Assembly: GCA_016717205.1 (NCBI GenBank)
Contig: JADKGC010000002.1
Location: 868,001 to 932,000 of the forward strand
Reading direction: 5' to 3'
Length of the DNA: 64,000 nt
Source of the DNA: Candidatus Flexifilum breve
Lineage (GTDB): Bacteria; Chloroflexota; Anaerolineae; Aggregatilineales; Phototrophicaceae
Shown here: positions 1 to 8,150 of the stretch, piece after piece
How the letters are laid out: the number at the start of each line of letters is the position of its first letter
Position numbering within the stretch: the stretch's first letter is position 1
The notes under the pieces: model-generated
The model's input: only the letters and a program-made list of their open reading frames with translations
The model's database searches: none
Told to the model about the DNA's origin: nothing
Position numbers and translations under genes: made by a program

Positions 1-762
1 CATCAGTTCGGGGAGCGCGGTCAGCGCCAGCCCGCCGACGATGGGGCCGACAAACGTGGTCGTGCCGCCCAACACCGCGTAGGCGAGGATATCGACCGCC
101 TGATTGAAGCCGTAGCCGCCCGGTTGAATGGTGCGGACGAGATGCGCGTTGAACACACCCGCCGAGGCCGCCAGCATCGCGCTCAGGATGAAGACGATAT
201 TCTTGGTCAGCACGACGTTGATGCCGAGGTTGGCCGCGGCCTGTTCATCCTGCCGGATAGCCGCCATCGACCGCCCGAAGCGCGAGCGTGACAGACGCAC
301 GATCACGTAGCTGACGACCACCAGAAACAACAGCAGATGCCACGTTTGGGTGAGCACGGGAATACCGCTGATGCCGAGCGCGCCGCGCGTCAACTGCACG
401 CGCTCCCCGACGAACGCTTCGGCGATCTTGTCGAAGTTGAGGATAAATATTCGCACCACCTCGCCAAAACCAATCGTCGCAATGGCGAGGTAAATATCGC
501 GCAGGCGCAGCACGGGCAAACCAATCGGAATGGCGATCAAGCCCGCGAGCAGCATCCCGGCGATCAAGGCGAGCCACAGCGGCTGATCGTAGTTCTGCGT
601 CATGATCACGCCGGTATACGCGCCGATGCCCATGAAGCCGGCGTTCGCCAGCGAAAACATCCCGGTCGACAGCGTGAGATAAATGCTCAAGCCGAGGATG
701 GCATTGACGAGCATGAACTGAAAGACAATCGGGGTGATGCCTATGCTGCGAAAAATGTCCAT
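1..762 (-). CDS. livM: Branched-chain amino-acid ABC transporter permease LivM (partial, runs off left edge)
   Basis: Inner-membrane permease subunit of a LivFGHM-type importer for branched-chain or related amino acids. The frame opens with ATG at 762, reads MDIFRSIGITPIVFQ and stays open to base 1, so about 254 residues are visible and the C-terminus lies outside the window. Several hydrophobic segments are visible, together with the family loop FGEVVRIFILNFDKI near residues 110-125 and the SRFGRSMAAIRQDE loop after it, which is the usual EAA-like coupling region of LivM. The start lies 2 bp after the stop of livH, which implies co-transcription and coupling with it and with the binding-protein gene further upstream. 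The two ATPase genes expected for the system are not in the window and may follow to the left. Confidence 0.88.
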   Translation of the reverse strand, partial: MDIFRSIGITPIVFQFMLVNAILGLSIYLTLSTGMFSLANAGFMGIGAYTGVIMTQNYDQPLWLALIAGMLLAGLIAIPIGLPVLRLRDIYLAIATIGFGEVVRIFILNFDKIAEAFVGERVQLTRGALGISGIPVLTQTWHLLLFLVVVSYVIVRLSRSRFGRSMAAIRQDEQAAANLGINVVLTKNIVFILSAMLAASAGVFNAHLVRTIQPGGYGFNQAVDILAYAVLGGTTTFVGPIVGGLALTALPELM

Positions 763-764
763 GG

Positions 765-1658
765 TTATGCCCTCGTCGCGGCTTTCTGACCGACCAAGCC
801 CTGCGGTCGCACCAGCAAAATCACAAACAGCAGCGCGAACACGATGGCATCGCGGTAATTGCTGCCCCCCTGCGCGATGCTGAACACTTCCAGCCCCGCG
901 ACGACGAACCCGCCGATCACCGCGCCCTGAATGCTGCCCATACCGCCCAACACAATCACGGTCAGGCCTTTGAGCGCGACCTGTTCGCCGATGAACGGCG
1001 TCATCGAATTGTAGGCGAGGCCGTAGAGCACGCCCGCCGCGCCCGCCAACGCCCCCGCCAGCGCGAACGTCAGCATGAAGACGCGCCCGACGTGAATCCC
1101 CAACAAGCTGGCGGTTTTTTCATTGAAGGCGACCGCGCGCATGGCCTGCCCGGTCTTGGTGCGCGTGATCAGCAGATTGAGCGCGGCGACCAGGCCGAGC
1201 GCCACCAGCAGGATGATCACCTGAATGGGCGTGACGCGAAACGGCAAACCGGGGATGACATCAGTCGGAATGCTGCCGAGCGGGAAGCGCTGCGGCTGCG
1301 TGCCGAAGACCAACTGCGCGACGCTCACCAGCAGAATCGACGCGCCGATGCTGCTGATCAACTGGGAGATGCGCGGGGCGTTGCGCTGCCGCAGCGGGGC
1401 GAACGCGATCCGCTCGAGCGCCACGCTGATGAGCGCCGCGCCGATCATTGCCAGTGGGATGGACAGCCACACCGAGAGACCCAACTGCAGGACGAACCAC
1501 AGCCCGATGAACGCGCCCCACATGAAGATCGCGCTGTGCGCCAGATTCAGCACGCCCAGCACGCTGAAGACCAGCGAGTAACCGAGCGAGAACAGGCTGT
1601 ACACGCCGCCGAGCCACACTGCATTGACGATTTGCTGCAACCAGTTGATGTCGTTCAT
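765..1658 (-). CDS. livH: Branched-chain amino-acid ABC transporter permease LivH
   Basis: Second membrane permease of the Liv-type importer, about 297 residues, the usual family size. The start was set at the ATG at 1658 (MNDINWLQQIVNAVWLGG) and not the ATG 30 bases upstream, because LivH proteins normally begin a few residues before the first helix. Motifs seen: LGYSLVFSVLGVLNLAHSA in the first helices, the TKTGQAMRAVAFNEKTASLLG cytoplasmic loop that contacts the ATPase, and GGMGSIQGAVIGGF near the C-terminus. It is 2 bp upstream of livM and 135 bp downstream of the binding-protein gene. That 135-bp gap holds an inserted palindromic repeat pair, so the operon may have a processing or attenuation point there. 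Confidence 0.92.
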   Translation of the reverse strand: MNDINWLQQIVNAVWLGGVYSLFSLGYSLVFSVLGVLNLAHSAIFMWGAFIGLWFVLQLGLSVWLSIPLAMIGAALISVALERIAFAPLRQRNAPRISQLISSIGASILLVSVAQLVFGTQPQRFPLGSIPTDVIPGLPFRVTPIQVIILLVALGLVAALNLLITRTKTGQAMRAVAFNEKTASLLGIHVGRVFMLTFALAGALAGAAGVLYGLAYNSMTPFIGEQVALKGLTVIVLGGMGSIQGAVIGGFVVAGLEVFSIAQGGSNYRDAIVFALLFVILLVRPQGLVGQKAATRA

Positions 1659-1683
1659 GAAGAGTCCATATCTTCCATGCCGC

Positions 1684-1776
1684 CTCACCCCTAAATCCCC
1701 TCTCCCATGGGAGAGGGGACTGGAAAACGCTTGTCTTTCGCCCCTCTCCGTTCGGAGAGGGGTTGGGGGTGAGGCT
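1684..1776. repeat. Intergenic G/C palindrome pair, family A
   Basis: Two hairpins built from CCCTCTCC / GGAGAGGGG arms lie inside an outer CTCACCCC ... GGGGGTGAGG pair. The block sits inside the liv operon, between the binding-protein gene and livH. The same unit recurs at more than a dozen intergenic sites in this window. Confidence 0.9.
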
Positions 1777-1793
1777 CGAGGGTGGAGAGTTAC

Positions 1794-3017
1794 CTACCCG
1801 TTCGCGGCGATGACCGTGGAGAGCGGCACAAACGCGCCGTCCTGCACGATCTGCGCGATCGGGGCGTGGACGGGTTCGCCCGCCTCGTCAAAGCTGAACA
1901 CGCCGAGCGGCGTCGGGAAGTCGGCAACCGTGCCCAGCGCATCGCGGATCGCCGCCGAGTCGGTCGAGCCGGAGCAGCGGATCGCCGTCGCCACCAGCCA
2001 CGCGCCCGTATAGGCCTGCGCCGCGAATTGATCCGGCTGATAGCCGTACGCTGCGGTGAAGGCGTTCACGAAGGCGACGCTTTCCGGCGTCGGATTCGGG
2101 TTGAAGTAGTTCCACGCGCCGCCGACGATCAGGCCGTTGGAGTCCGCGCCCGTCTGGTTGAGCACGGCGGGCGAGTTGAAGCCGTTGCCGCCAATGATCG
2201 TGCCCGTGTAGCCGAGCGCGCGCGCCTGCAGGATGATCTGCGTGGCTTCCGCGGCCAGCGCCGACACGACAATCGCGTCCGGGCTCTGATTGATGAGGTT
2301 GGTCAACTGCGCGTTGAAGTCGACATCACCGGTCGCGAAGGTTTCTTCGCCGACCACGCTCACGCCGTTATCGACCAGCGCCTGCGCGAAGACTTCGTAG
2401 CCGCTGACGGTGAATTCATTGTCGTTGCCATACAGCAGGCCGACGTTCTGCAGGCCGAGCGCTTCGGTGGCCTGCGCAATTGTGCCGGGGATCACCGCGG
2501 CTTCGGGGAGGCTGGCGCGGAAGTAGAAATCGCCGATGACATCCTTGAGGCCAGTCGCCGTGTTGCTGACGCCGAGCACGAGCACGCCCGCTTCTTGCGC
2601 CACGGGACCCGCCGCCGTCATTTCCGACGAGAGCGTGGGGCCGATGACGGCGACGACGCCCTGATCGAGCAGGCGCGTCATGGCCGAAATCGCCTGCTCA
2701 CGGTCGCCCGCCGAGTCTTCGAAGATCGGAGTGAGCGTCACGCCTTCACCCACGTAGCCCGCCGCGTTGATCTGGTCAATCGCCAACTGAACGGCGTCGC
2801 GCTGCGGCAAGCCGTAGACCGACACCGCGCCCGACAGCGCGAATTCCACGCCAATATTGATCGAGCCGGACAGCCCAGTCGGAGCGTCGCACAGCGGTTC
2901 CGCGCCCATTTCGACGGGTTGAACGGGTTCTGGGGTGGCATCCTGTGCCGCCACGGGCAGCACAAACGCGGCGATCACCGCCAGCACAAGGAAGAAACGC
3001 AAGGCTCTCTGCACCAT
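1794..3017 (-). CDS. Periplasmic-type amino-acid (LivK-like) substrate-binding protein
   Basis: Extracellular solute-binding component of the adjacent Liv-type ABC importer, 407 residues, close to family length. The N-terminus is a signal peptide (MVQRALRFFLVLAVIAAFVLPVAAQ) with a likely signal peptidase I cut after AAA/Q and no lipobox Cys. A short Pro/Thr/Glu linker follows. The mature part shows the type-1 periplasmic-binding fold signatures: INIGVEFALSGAVSVYG at the start, QRDAVQLAIDQINAAG, GVVAVIGPTLSSEM, and GNDNEFTVSGYEVFAQAL. An AGGAG ribosome site lies 9 bases before the ATG. A -35/-10 pair (TTGTGT, 17 bp, TATAGT) is visible upstream on the same strand. The substrate cannot be fixed from sequence: branched-chain amino acids, amides or urea-like ligands are all found in this family. 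Confidence 0.9.
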   Translation of the reverse strand: MVQRALRFFLVLAVIAAFVLPVAAQDATPEPVQPVEMGAEPLCDAPTGLSGSINIGVEFALSGAVSVYGLPQRDAVQLAIDQINAAGYVGEGVTLTPIFEDSAGDREQAISAMTRLLDQGVVAVIGPTLSSEMTAAGPVAQEAGVLVLGVSNTATGLKDVIGDFYFRASLPEAAVIPGTIAQATEALGLQNVGLLYGNDNEFTVSGYEVFAQALVDNGVSVVGEETFATGDVDFNAQLTNLINQSPDAIVVSALAAEATQIILQARALGYTGTIIGGNGFNSPAVLNQTGADSNGLIVGGAWNYFNPNPTPESVAFVNAFTAAYGYQPDQFAAQAYTGAWLVATAIRCSGSTDSAAIRDALGTVADFPTPLGVFSFDEAGEPVHAPIAQIVQDGAFVPLSTVIAANG

Positions 3018-3059
3018 CTCGTTAAACTCCTAACCTTATGAAAAATATTCCATAGATTC

Positions 3060-3088
3060 ACTATAGCGGATTTGAGGGAGCAACACAA
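3060..3088 (-). promoter_or_regulatory. Sigma-70-like promoter for the liv operon
   Basis: Read on the minus strand: TTGTGT (3088-3083), a 17-bp spacer, then TATAGT (3065-3060). It is about 45 bases before the start of the binding-protein gene. Both hexamers are near consensus and the spacing is ideal, but there is no functional evidence. Confidence 0.5.
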
Positions 3089-3164
3089 CCTATTTGCGCC
3101 GATAAAACCGGCGGGGAGAGGCGTGGGGAAAGACAAGGCCTGAGGCTATTTCACGTTTGCTGGC

Positions 3165-3434
3165 CTCACCCCTAAATCCCCTCGGAGGAATCAAGGGATT
3201 GTAGGGACGCCCAACGGGGCGTCCGTTTCGCCTGCAATCTGGCGGACGCGCCGTTGCGCGTCCCTACGAAAACCATTCCGAACCGACGGATGCCGCTGTC
3301 TCCCCCCCGAATTCGGGGAGGGGCCGGGGGTGGGGTCGGACGCCACGGACGCGCAGAAGCGCGTCCCTACAACGACTCGACTGTTAAAAGTGTCCCGTCC
3401 TCAACTTGCGTAGGAGAGGGGTTGGGGGTGAGGG
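3165..3434. repeat. Composite cluster of palindromic repeats (families A, B, C, E)
   Basis: The 440-base gap between the binding protein and the PPC lipoprotein holds no gene. It is a mosaic: half of family A (3165-3186); family E GTAGGGACGCCCAACGGGG palindrome (3201-3225); a GGACGCGC-CGTT-GCGCGTCC palindrome (3243-3268); family B with its GAATTC centre (3301-3339); family C GGACGCGC-AGAA-GCGCGTCC (3347-3370); and the closing half of family A (to 3434). Confidence 0.88.
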
Positions 3435-3458
3435 GTGTGAGGTTGCTTTTGCGGTTCC

Positions 3459-5105
3459 CTACTCCCACCGCTCGATGATCAACTGCATGGTGCCGCCCGT
3501 GCCGCCGTACCCGCCGATCTCGACGAAATAGGTGCCATCGGCGGGCAGCACATAATCGATGACCGGGTTCAGCCCGTCGACATCATCCGATCCCATGAGA
3601 CTCGCACCATCGGGCGCGAGCAGCAGCACCAGCGGATCGAACCCATCGACGCCGAGCACGCGAATGCGCACGTGATCGCCCGCGCGCCCCTGAAACGGGT
3701 ACAGCGGACTCGTGCGCGCCAGCACCGTATCCTCGACACGCATCACCGGGACGAGCCCCGCAACGGGGGTGGACGTTGCGCCCTGCTGCACATAACGCCA
3801 ACTGAGCGTGTAGCTGCCATACGTCCGCGCGAAGGTGCCTTCGACGCGGATCTGATACAGGCCGCTGGCGGGAATGGGAATGTCGATGAGCGGCGCGCCG
3901 TCGGGCGTGGTGACGCTGGCGGCGACAAGCGTGCCATCCGGCGCAATGAGCTGATACGACGCCGCAAAGTTCGCGTTATCGACCAGCACTTCGACGGCAA
4001 CGTGATCACCCTGTGCCCAGTACGCCGACCACACATCGCGCAGGCCGCGCCGCTCAATGTTGCCGCGCACGGGCGTATCGACGGGAATGCCGCCGCGCAG
4101 CGTATCGCTGTGCGAACTGCCGCGACCATAGCTGAGCGTGTACGCTCCGCCGATGCGCGCGTCATCGCGCAGGATGACGGTGTACGTGCCCGCTTCGAGC
4201 ACGCCGAGCGCGGGAATGAGCACATCCCCGAAAGCGGCGGATTCGTTGGCGTTCAGGCTGATCATGATCTCGCCCGCCGGGTTGAAGACTTCAAGCCGAA
4301 AATTCGCCGAGGGTGAGATCGAGCGGGCGGCGATGGTGAGGAAATCGCCCACTTCCGCTTCAATGAAGTAGCGCGCCATACCCCGTGGTTCGAGCACAGC
4401 GGTCACCGGGACGTGATCCCGCAGCGTGTGACCGCTGGCGGGCGCGGGCGTGACCGTGCCGACTGGCGGCAGCGCGGTCGGGGAGAGCGGGATCGGCGTG
4501 ACGACAGGCGCGCTGGCTGAACGAGTCAGGCGCAGCGTGTAGCGTCCGCTCACGCCGCCCGCCACCTGCACAATGTATTCGCCCGTGGTGGGGAGGCGCA
4601 CTCCATTGAGCAGCGCCGCGCCATTGCCGCCGCTGTCGTCATCCAGCGCCAGCGGATTGCCGAGCGGATCGTAGACGGTGATCACCGGATCAACGGGTGA
4701 ATTGTCGCCGTTCATGGCCACAGTGAGCCATTCGCCCGCGCTGCCCGCCACCGTATACACATGGCGCTCAAAGCTGGCGATGAATTCGCCGCTCACTTCT
4801 CCAGCGAGCGCGCCAATATACGCGCCTAACTGCGCGTAGACGGGTGTCGGTGTGAGCGTATCGGTGGGCGTGAGGCTGGGCGTCGGCGTGAGGCTGGGCG
4901 AAGGAGTGACCGACGGACTCGGCGTAGTGGAAGGGCTGGGCGTGGCGCTCGGCAGAGGCGTCGCCGAGGGCGTCGCGGTCGGTACATCGGTCAGGGTCGC
5001 CGTGAGCGAGGGAAGCACGGCCACGGTCGGCAGCAGACCTTGCGGCGTAGGCGTTCCGCAAGCGGCGGTGAACAACAAAACCAGAATCAGCAGTTTGCGG
5101 AGCAT
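3459..5105 (-). CDS. Secreted lipoprotein with four PPC-like (bacterial pre-peptidase C-terminal) domains
   Basis: Predicted surface lipoprotein of 548 residues with no enzyme domain visible. The N-terminus MLRKLLILVLLFTAACGTP is a lipoprotein signal with lipobox TAAC, so Cys16 would be lipidated. Residues about 20-90 are a low-complexity Thr/Pro/Ser linker, as found in many secreted Chloroflexota proteins. The rest is four repeats of about 95 residues of the PPC beta-sandwich type, each with a pattern such as DPVITVYDPLGNPLALDDDSGG followed by LPTTGEYIVQVAG, and later YQLIAPDGTLVA / LIDIPIPASGLYQIRVEG. PPC domains usually accompany secreted proteases and bind polysaccharide or protein. Here they stand alone, so a binding or scaffold role is inferred. 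It sits between repeat clusters with no operon partner. Confidence 0.75.
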   Translation of the reverse strand: MLRKLLILVLLFTAACGTPTPQGLLPTVAVLPSLTATLTDVPTATPSATPLPSATPSPSTTPSPSVTPSPSLTPTPSLTPTDTLTPTPVYAQLGAYIGALAGEVSGEFIASFERHVYTVAGSAGEWLTVAMNGDNSPVDPVITVYDPLGNPLALDDDSGGNGAALLNGVRLPTTGEYIVQVAGGVSGRYTLRLTRSASAPVVTPIPLSPTALPPVGTVTPAPASGHTLRDHVPVTAVLEPRGMARYFIEAEVGDFLTIAARSISPSANFRLEVFNPAGEIMISLNANESAAFGDVLIPALGVLEAGTYTVILRDDARIGGAYTLSYGRGSSHSDTLRGGIPVDTPVRGNIERRGLRDVWSAYWAQGDHVAVEVLVDNANFAASYQLIAPDGTLVAASVTTPDGAPLIDIPIPASGLYQIRVEGTFARTYGSYTLSWRYVQQGATSTPVAGLVPVMRVEDTVLARTSPLYPFQGRAGDHVRIRVLGVDGFDPLVLLLAPDGASLMGSDDVDGLNPVIDYVLPADGTYFVEIGGYGGTGGTMQLIIERWE

Positions 5106-5209
5106 ACGGCGCGCACCTCGTGGTCAGGGTCTTCGCCCTAGTATAGCGAGTGTGCGCATCCCACAGTACATATTATGAATATCAGGAGAAATCAACTCTG
5201 GGGAAAACC

Positions 5210-5237
5210 GTCGGGGCACGGCGTGCCGTGCCCCGAC
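5210..5237. repeat. 28-nt palindrome GTCGGGGCACGG/CCGTGCCCCGAC
   Basis: Twelve-base arms separated by CGTG, 15 bases beyond the stop of the secreted protein that ends at 5253 on the minus strand. It could act as a 3' hairpin for that transcript but has no T run. It belongs to the wider class of GGGGC palindromes seen across the window. Confidence 0.75.
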
Positions 5238-5252
5238 AGAATCTGGTGCGAC

Positions 5253-6410
5253 TTACCCCGCTGCCGTGGGTTCCGGCGTCACGGCGGGCTGACTGCCCAT
5301 GCTGCCATCGGTCGACGTGCCGCCAGCAGCGCTGCCGCTCGACTCGCCGAGCGCGCCGCCCATATCGCCCAGCATGCCGCCGACCATGCCGAGCAACTGC
5401 TGGTAGGGCAGCACGCTGGCATTTTCCGGTGCGGTGAGCGTCGGGACGTTCTCATAGTCGTAATTGATCATGGCGGTCACCGCAGCGCTGCCATTCTCAC
5501 TCGGATCTTCAGCATCCGTCACCGCCACGTCGAATTCCACCGACAGGCTGGCCGTGCGACCGCTCGCCGTATCAACTTCCTGCCGGATGAGCAGGGTCGC
5601 ATCTTGGAATGCGCTGCTCATCTGATCGAAGGCGTCTTGCTGGTCGGCTTCCGTCATGCCCTGACCGCTCGCGTCCATCTGCTGGCGCAGCGTGTCCTGG
5701 AAAGCGGGATCCGCCAACAGCCCGGCGAAGTCGACCGTGGTTTCGAAAGTCGCATTCGCGCCCGAACCTTCATCCGTGCGGGTGATCGTCAGGTACTGCT
5801 CGACCGTCTGCGTGTCCATGTTCGTGAACATCTCCGGGTTGACGCCCGAACCAGCGGCCATCGAGCCGAGTTCGTTGAAAATCTCGGGATTGTCTTCGAG
5901 GAGCGCGCCGATCAGCCCGGCGAGATCCAGACCGCCCCAGCCCGTGAACTGCGGGTCATTGATGAGCGGCTGCAGCGGATCGAAATTGAGGTAGCCGACA
6001 CCGTCGACCAGACGCAGCTCCAGCGTGAGCGTGTTGGGCGACTCCGACTCTTCCACCAGCGACTGCGGGAGCGTGGCCGTGAGCATCAGCTCGGCGTTGA
6101 AGCCGCGCAGCGCCGTGAGCGCCGCCATGCCGTCCAGCGACAGATCGGCGTTCCGGTCGAGACCCGAATACGCGCCGCTGCCCACCAGACTGATCGGCAT
6201 CTGCTCGCCTTCAGCTTCAATCTGCACGTCCACGAACAAATCAAACGATGCCGCCGTCAGATTTTGCATGGCTGTCTGCGACTGTTCGAGAATCGCGCAG
6301 TCGTCCGCGCTCAGATCACCACAGTACACCTCACCGGTCGTGGTCTGCGCCAGCGCCGCACCGCTCACCACCGTGAGCAGCAGCAAAACCAGAAGCAACC
6401 CTTTACGCAT
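5253..6410 (-). CDS. Secreted protein of unknown function, paralogue of the next gene
   Basis: Exported protein of 385 residues with a signal peptide (MRKGLLLVLLLLTVVSGAALAQ). The start was set at the ATG at 6410 because GGAG lies 9 bases before it and because the paralogue at 6860-7975 begins with the same MRKGLLL. The two mature proteins align along their whole length: a paired-Cys start (VYCGDLSADDCAILEQSQTA), the motif FDLFVDVQIE, LVDGVGYLNFDPLQP in the middle, ITRTDEGSGANATFETTVDLAGL-type strands, and a C-terminal VLPYQQLLGMVGG helix. The alternating strands and the VDGxxYxNF motif suggest a lipid- or ligand-cradle fold like LppX/LolA; that is a weak fold guess only. The C-terminus is Ser/Gly/Pro-rich. 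Confidence 0.7.
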   Translation of the reverse strand: MRKGLLLVLLLLTVVSGAALAQTTTGEVYCGDLSADDCAILEQSQTAMQNLTAASFDLFVDVQIEAEGEQMPISLVGSGAYSGLDRNADLSLDGMAALTALRGFNAELMLTATLPQSLVEESESPNTLTLELRLVDGVGYLNFDPLQPLINDPQFTGWGGLDLAGLIGALLEDNPEIFNELGSMAAGSGVNPEMFTNMDTQTVEQYLTITRTDEGSGANATFETTVDFAGLLADPAFQDTLRQQMDASGQGMTEADQQDAFDQMSSAFQDATLLIRQEVDTASGRTASLSVEFDVAVTDAEDPSENGSAAVTAMINYDYENVPTLTAPENASVLPYQQLLGMVGGMLGDMGGALGESSGSAAGGTSTDGSMGSQPAVTPEPTAAG

Positions 6411-6515
6411 AGCCTTATACTCCATGAGCTTACAAGCGGGCTCATTGTACGCCGAATCAGTTATTACTGGCGTAATTAAAGGCTGAATCTACGGAGTTTC
6501 TCATGTATGAGGCAA

Positions 6516-6553
6516 CAAAAAACCGACCTCAACAGTCTAGATTGAGGCCGGTT
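6516..6553 (-). terminator. Intrinsic terminator after the minus-strand paralogue
   Basis: On the minus strand: CCGGCCTCAA, loop of 9, TTGAGGTCGG, then TTTTTTG. It stops transcripts coming from the gene at 6860-7975. It lies about 100 bp before the second paralogue, so the two genes are probably transcribed separately. Confidence 0.8.
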
Positions 6554-6578
6554 CTATAGGGAGTCGGGGAGGGGCAAG

Positions 6579-6810
6579 CTGATAGGGGTAGGTTTTTCAT
6601 GGTTCCCAATGGAACCTGGGGTTCCTTCGCCAAAGAACCTGTAGGCACGAGGCATGCCTCGTCCTCAGTCGAAAATTGCACCAGAACCGCTCCGCGTAAC
6701 GCCTTAATTTCCCTCACTTATGGAAATAGATGACGAGTGAGTTGCCCTCTCCAGACAAAAACAGGACGAGGCATGCCTCGTCCCTACGATTAGAAACCCA
6801 CCCCTGTTAG
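6579..6810. mobile_element. MITE-like element, copy 1 (core inverted relative to copies 2 and 3)
   Basis: A 232-bp non-coding element. Left end AGGGGTAGGTTTTTCATGG; right end a degraded CAGGGGTAGGTTTTT inverted copy (AAACCCACCCCTG). Two palindromes (6647-6662, with one arm base changed just outside, and 6764-6783, GGACGAGGCATGCCTCGTCC) bound a 99-bp core (6665-6763). Compared with the copy at 15782-16015 the flanks align directly but the core aligns only after reverse complementing. No transposase is encoded. A further single palindrome of the same family lies just to the right (6812-6829). Confidence 0.8.
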
Positions 6811-6859
6811 AACGAGGCATGCCTCGTCCTAACAGTTCGGCGCTTTGGATCGAAATCCG

Positions 6860-7975
6860 TTACGACGACTGCTGATCCATGTTCATGCCGATCAGCATAC
6901 CGATGAGCATTTCGTAGGGCAGAATGCTCGCATCTTCCGGCGCGACGATGGCCGGCAGATCATCATACGTATAGCTGACCGACGCATTCACGCTGATCAC
7001 GGCGGGGCCGCTGTTGCTGTCGTCCATCTCCGCCAGATTGCTCAGGTCGAAGGTCATGCTCATGTTCGCCCCCGCCAGCAAGGCGCTCGACGTGTCAATT
7101 TCCTCGGTGAAGACAATGCTCGAATCTTCGAACACCATCCCCATCATCCCGAGCGCCATCTGCGCCTCAGAGTCGCTGACATCGTCGCCCTGCGCTTCGG
7201 CCTGCGCGGCCATCTGTTCGCGGATCAGGTCCTGCATGGCCGGGTCTTTCATCAAGCCCGCGAGATCAACGGTCGTTTCGAAGGTCGCGGTCGCGCCCGA
7301 ACCATCATCCGTGCGGGTGATGCTGATGTACTGCTCGATGAACGCCGGGTCTTCAAACTGCGCCATGCTTTCAACGGGGACGGCAAACATCTCGCCAGAC
7401 TGGCCGAAATCCGCCAGCATTTCCGGGGTGATCTGCTTGTAGACTTCTTCGATGAGGCTGGCAATGTCGAGACCGCCCCAACCATCCAGTTCCATGTCGC
7501 CATCCTGCGTGAACGGCTTCAGCGGCTCAAAGTTGATGTAGCCGATGCCATCCACCAGCAGCAGTTCCAGCGTGACGCTGTTCGTGGGCATGTCCTCGGC
7601 CAGATCTTCCGGCACGGTCAGCGTGAGCGCGAGGTCACCGCTGAAACCGCGCAGCGCTTCCAGCATCGGGGTGATGTCGGGCAGTTCCGTCATGTCGCCG
7701 AGATCGAGTTCATGATCCATGCGATCAAAACCGGAGAAGGCCCCGCTGCCGGCCAAGGTGATCGGGATCGACTGGCCGTCCCCTTCAATGAGCACGTCCA
7801 CATTGAAATCCGCCGCTGCGGTCGTCAGCCCCATCATGGCCGTCTGCGACTGTTCCAACAGCGCGCAATCCGCTTCGCTCAAAGCACCACAAAACACGGG
7901 CGGGGTATCCTGTGCCAGCGCCGCGCCGCTCACGGTCAACAGCACCAACAGGATGAGTAACAACCCTTTACGCAT
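6860..7975 (-). CDS. Secreted protein of unknown function, paralogue of the preceding gene
   Basis: Exported protein of 371 residues (signal MRKGLLLILLVLLTVSGAALAQ) with AGGAG 8 bases before the ATG. It shares with the protein at 5253-6410 the Cys pair (VFCGALSEADCALLEQSQTA), FNVDVLIEGDGQSIPITLAGSGAFSG, the LVDGIGYINFEPLKPF centre, the ITRTDDGSGATATFETTVDLAG strands and the DASILPYEMLIGML C-terminal helix. The duplication is old enough for the linkers and the acidic middle to have diverged. No catalytic motif is visible. The fold could be a lipid- or ligand-binding beta cradle; function unknown. Transcripts end at the terminator at 6516-6553. Confidence 0.7.
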   Translation of the reverse strand: MRKGLLLILLVLLTVSGAALAQDTPPVFCGALSEADCALLEQSQTAMMGLTTAAADFNVDVLIEGDGQSIPITLAGSGAFSGFDRMDHELDLGDMTELPDITPMLEALRGFSGDLALTLTVPEDLAEDMPTNSVTLELLLVDGIGYINFEPLKPFTQDGDMELDGWGGLDIASLIEEVYKQITPEMLADFGQSGEMFAVPVESMAQFEDPAFIEQYISITRTDDGSGATATFETTVDLAGLMKDPAMQDLIREQMAAQAEAQGDDVSDSEAQMALGMMGMVFEDSSIVFTEEIDTSSALLAGANMSMTFDLSNLAEMDDSNSGPAVISVNASVSYTYDDLPAIVAPEDASILPYEMLIGMLIGMNMDQQSS

Positions 7976-8150
7976 GTGATTTTCTCCTTGAATTCAGGTA
8001 CAAGTTGCAGGTTTTGTCACCACATTTACTGTATACGCAAACCCTTATGGATTCGTTGCAGCCGCGCGGATTTTCATGCTTTTCCGGTGTCATTTGTACC
8101 CGGCGTTATACTCTCGCATAAGTTCGTTTCAGAGAGGGCAGGAGGCTGCG

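Noticed and set aside
245..577. Small minus-strand frame within livM
   Set aside because: It is a different frame of the livM gene, whose true frame is open from 762 to the window edge.
1782..3041. Long plus-strand frame opposite the binding-protein gene
   Set aside because: Arg/His-rich composition without any motif; the opposite strand encodes an evident LivK-like protein.
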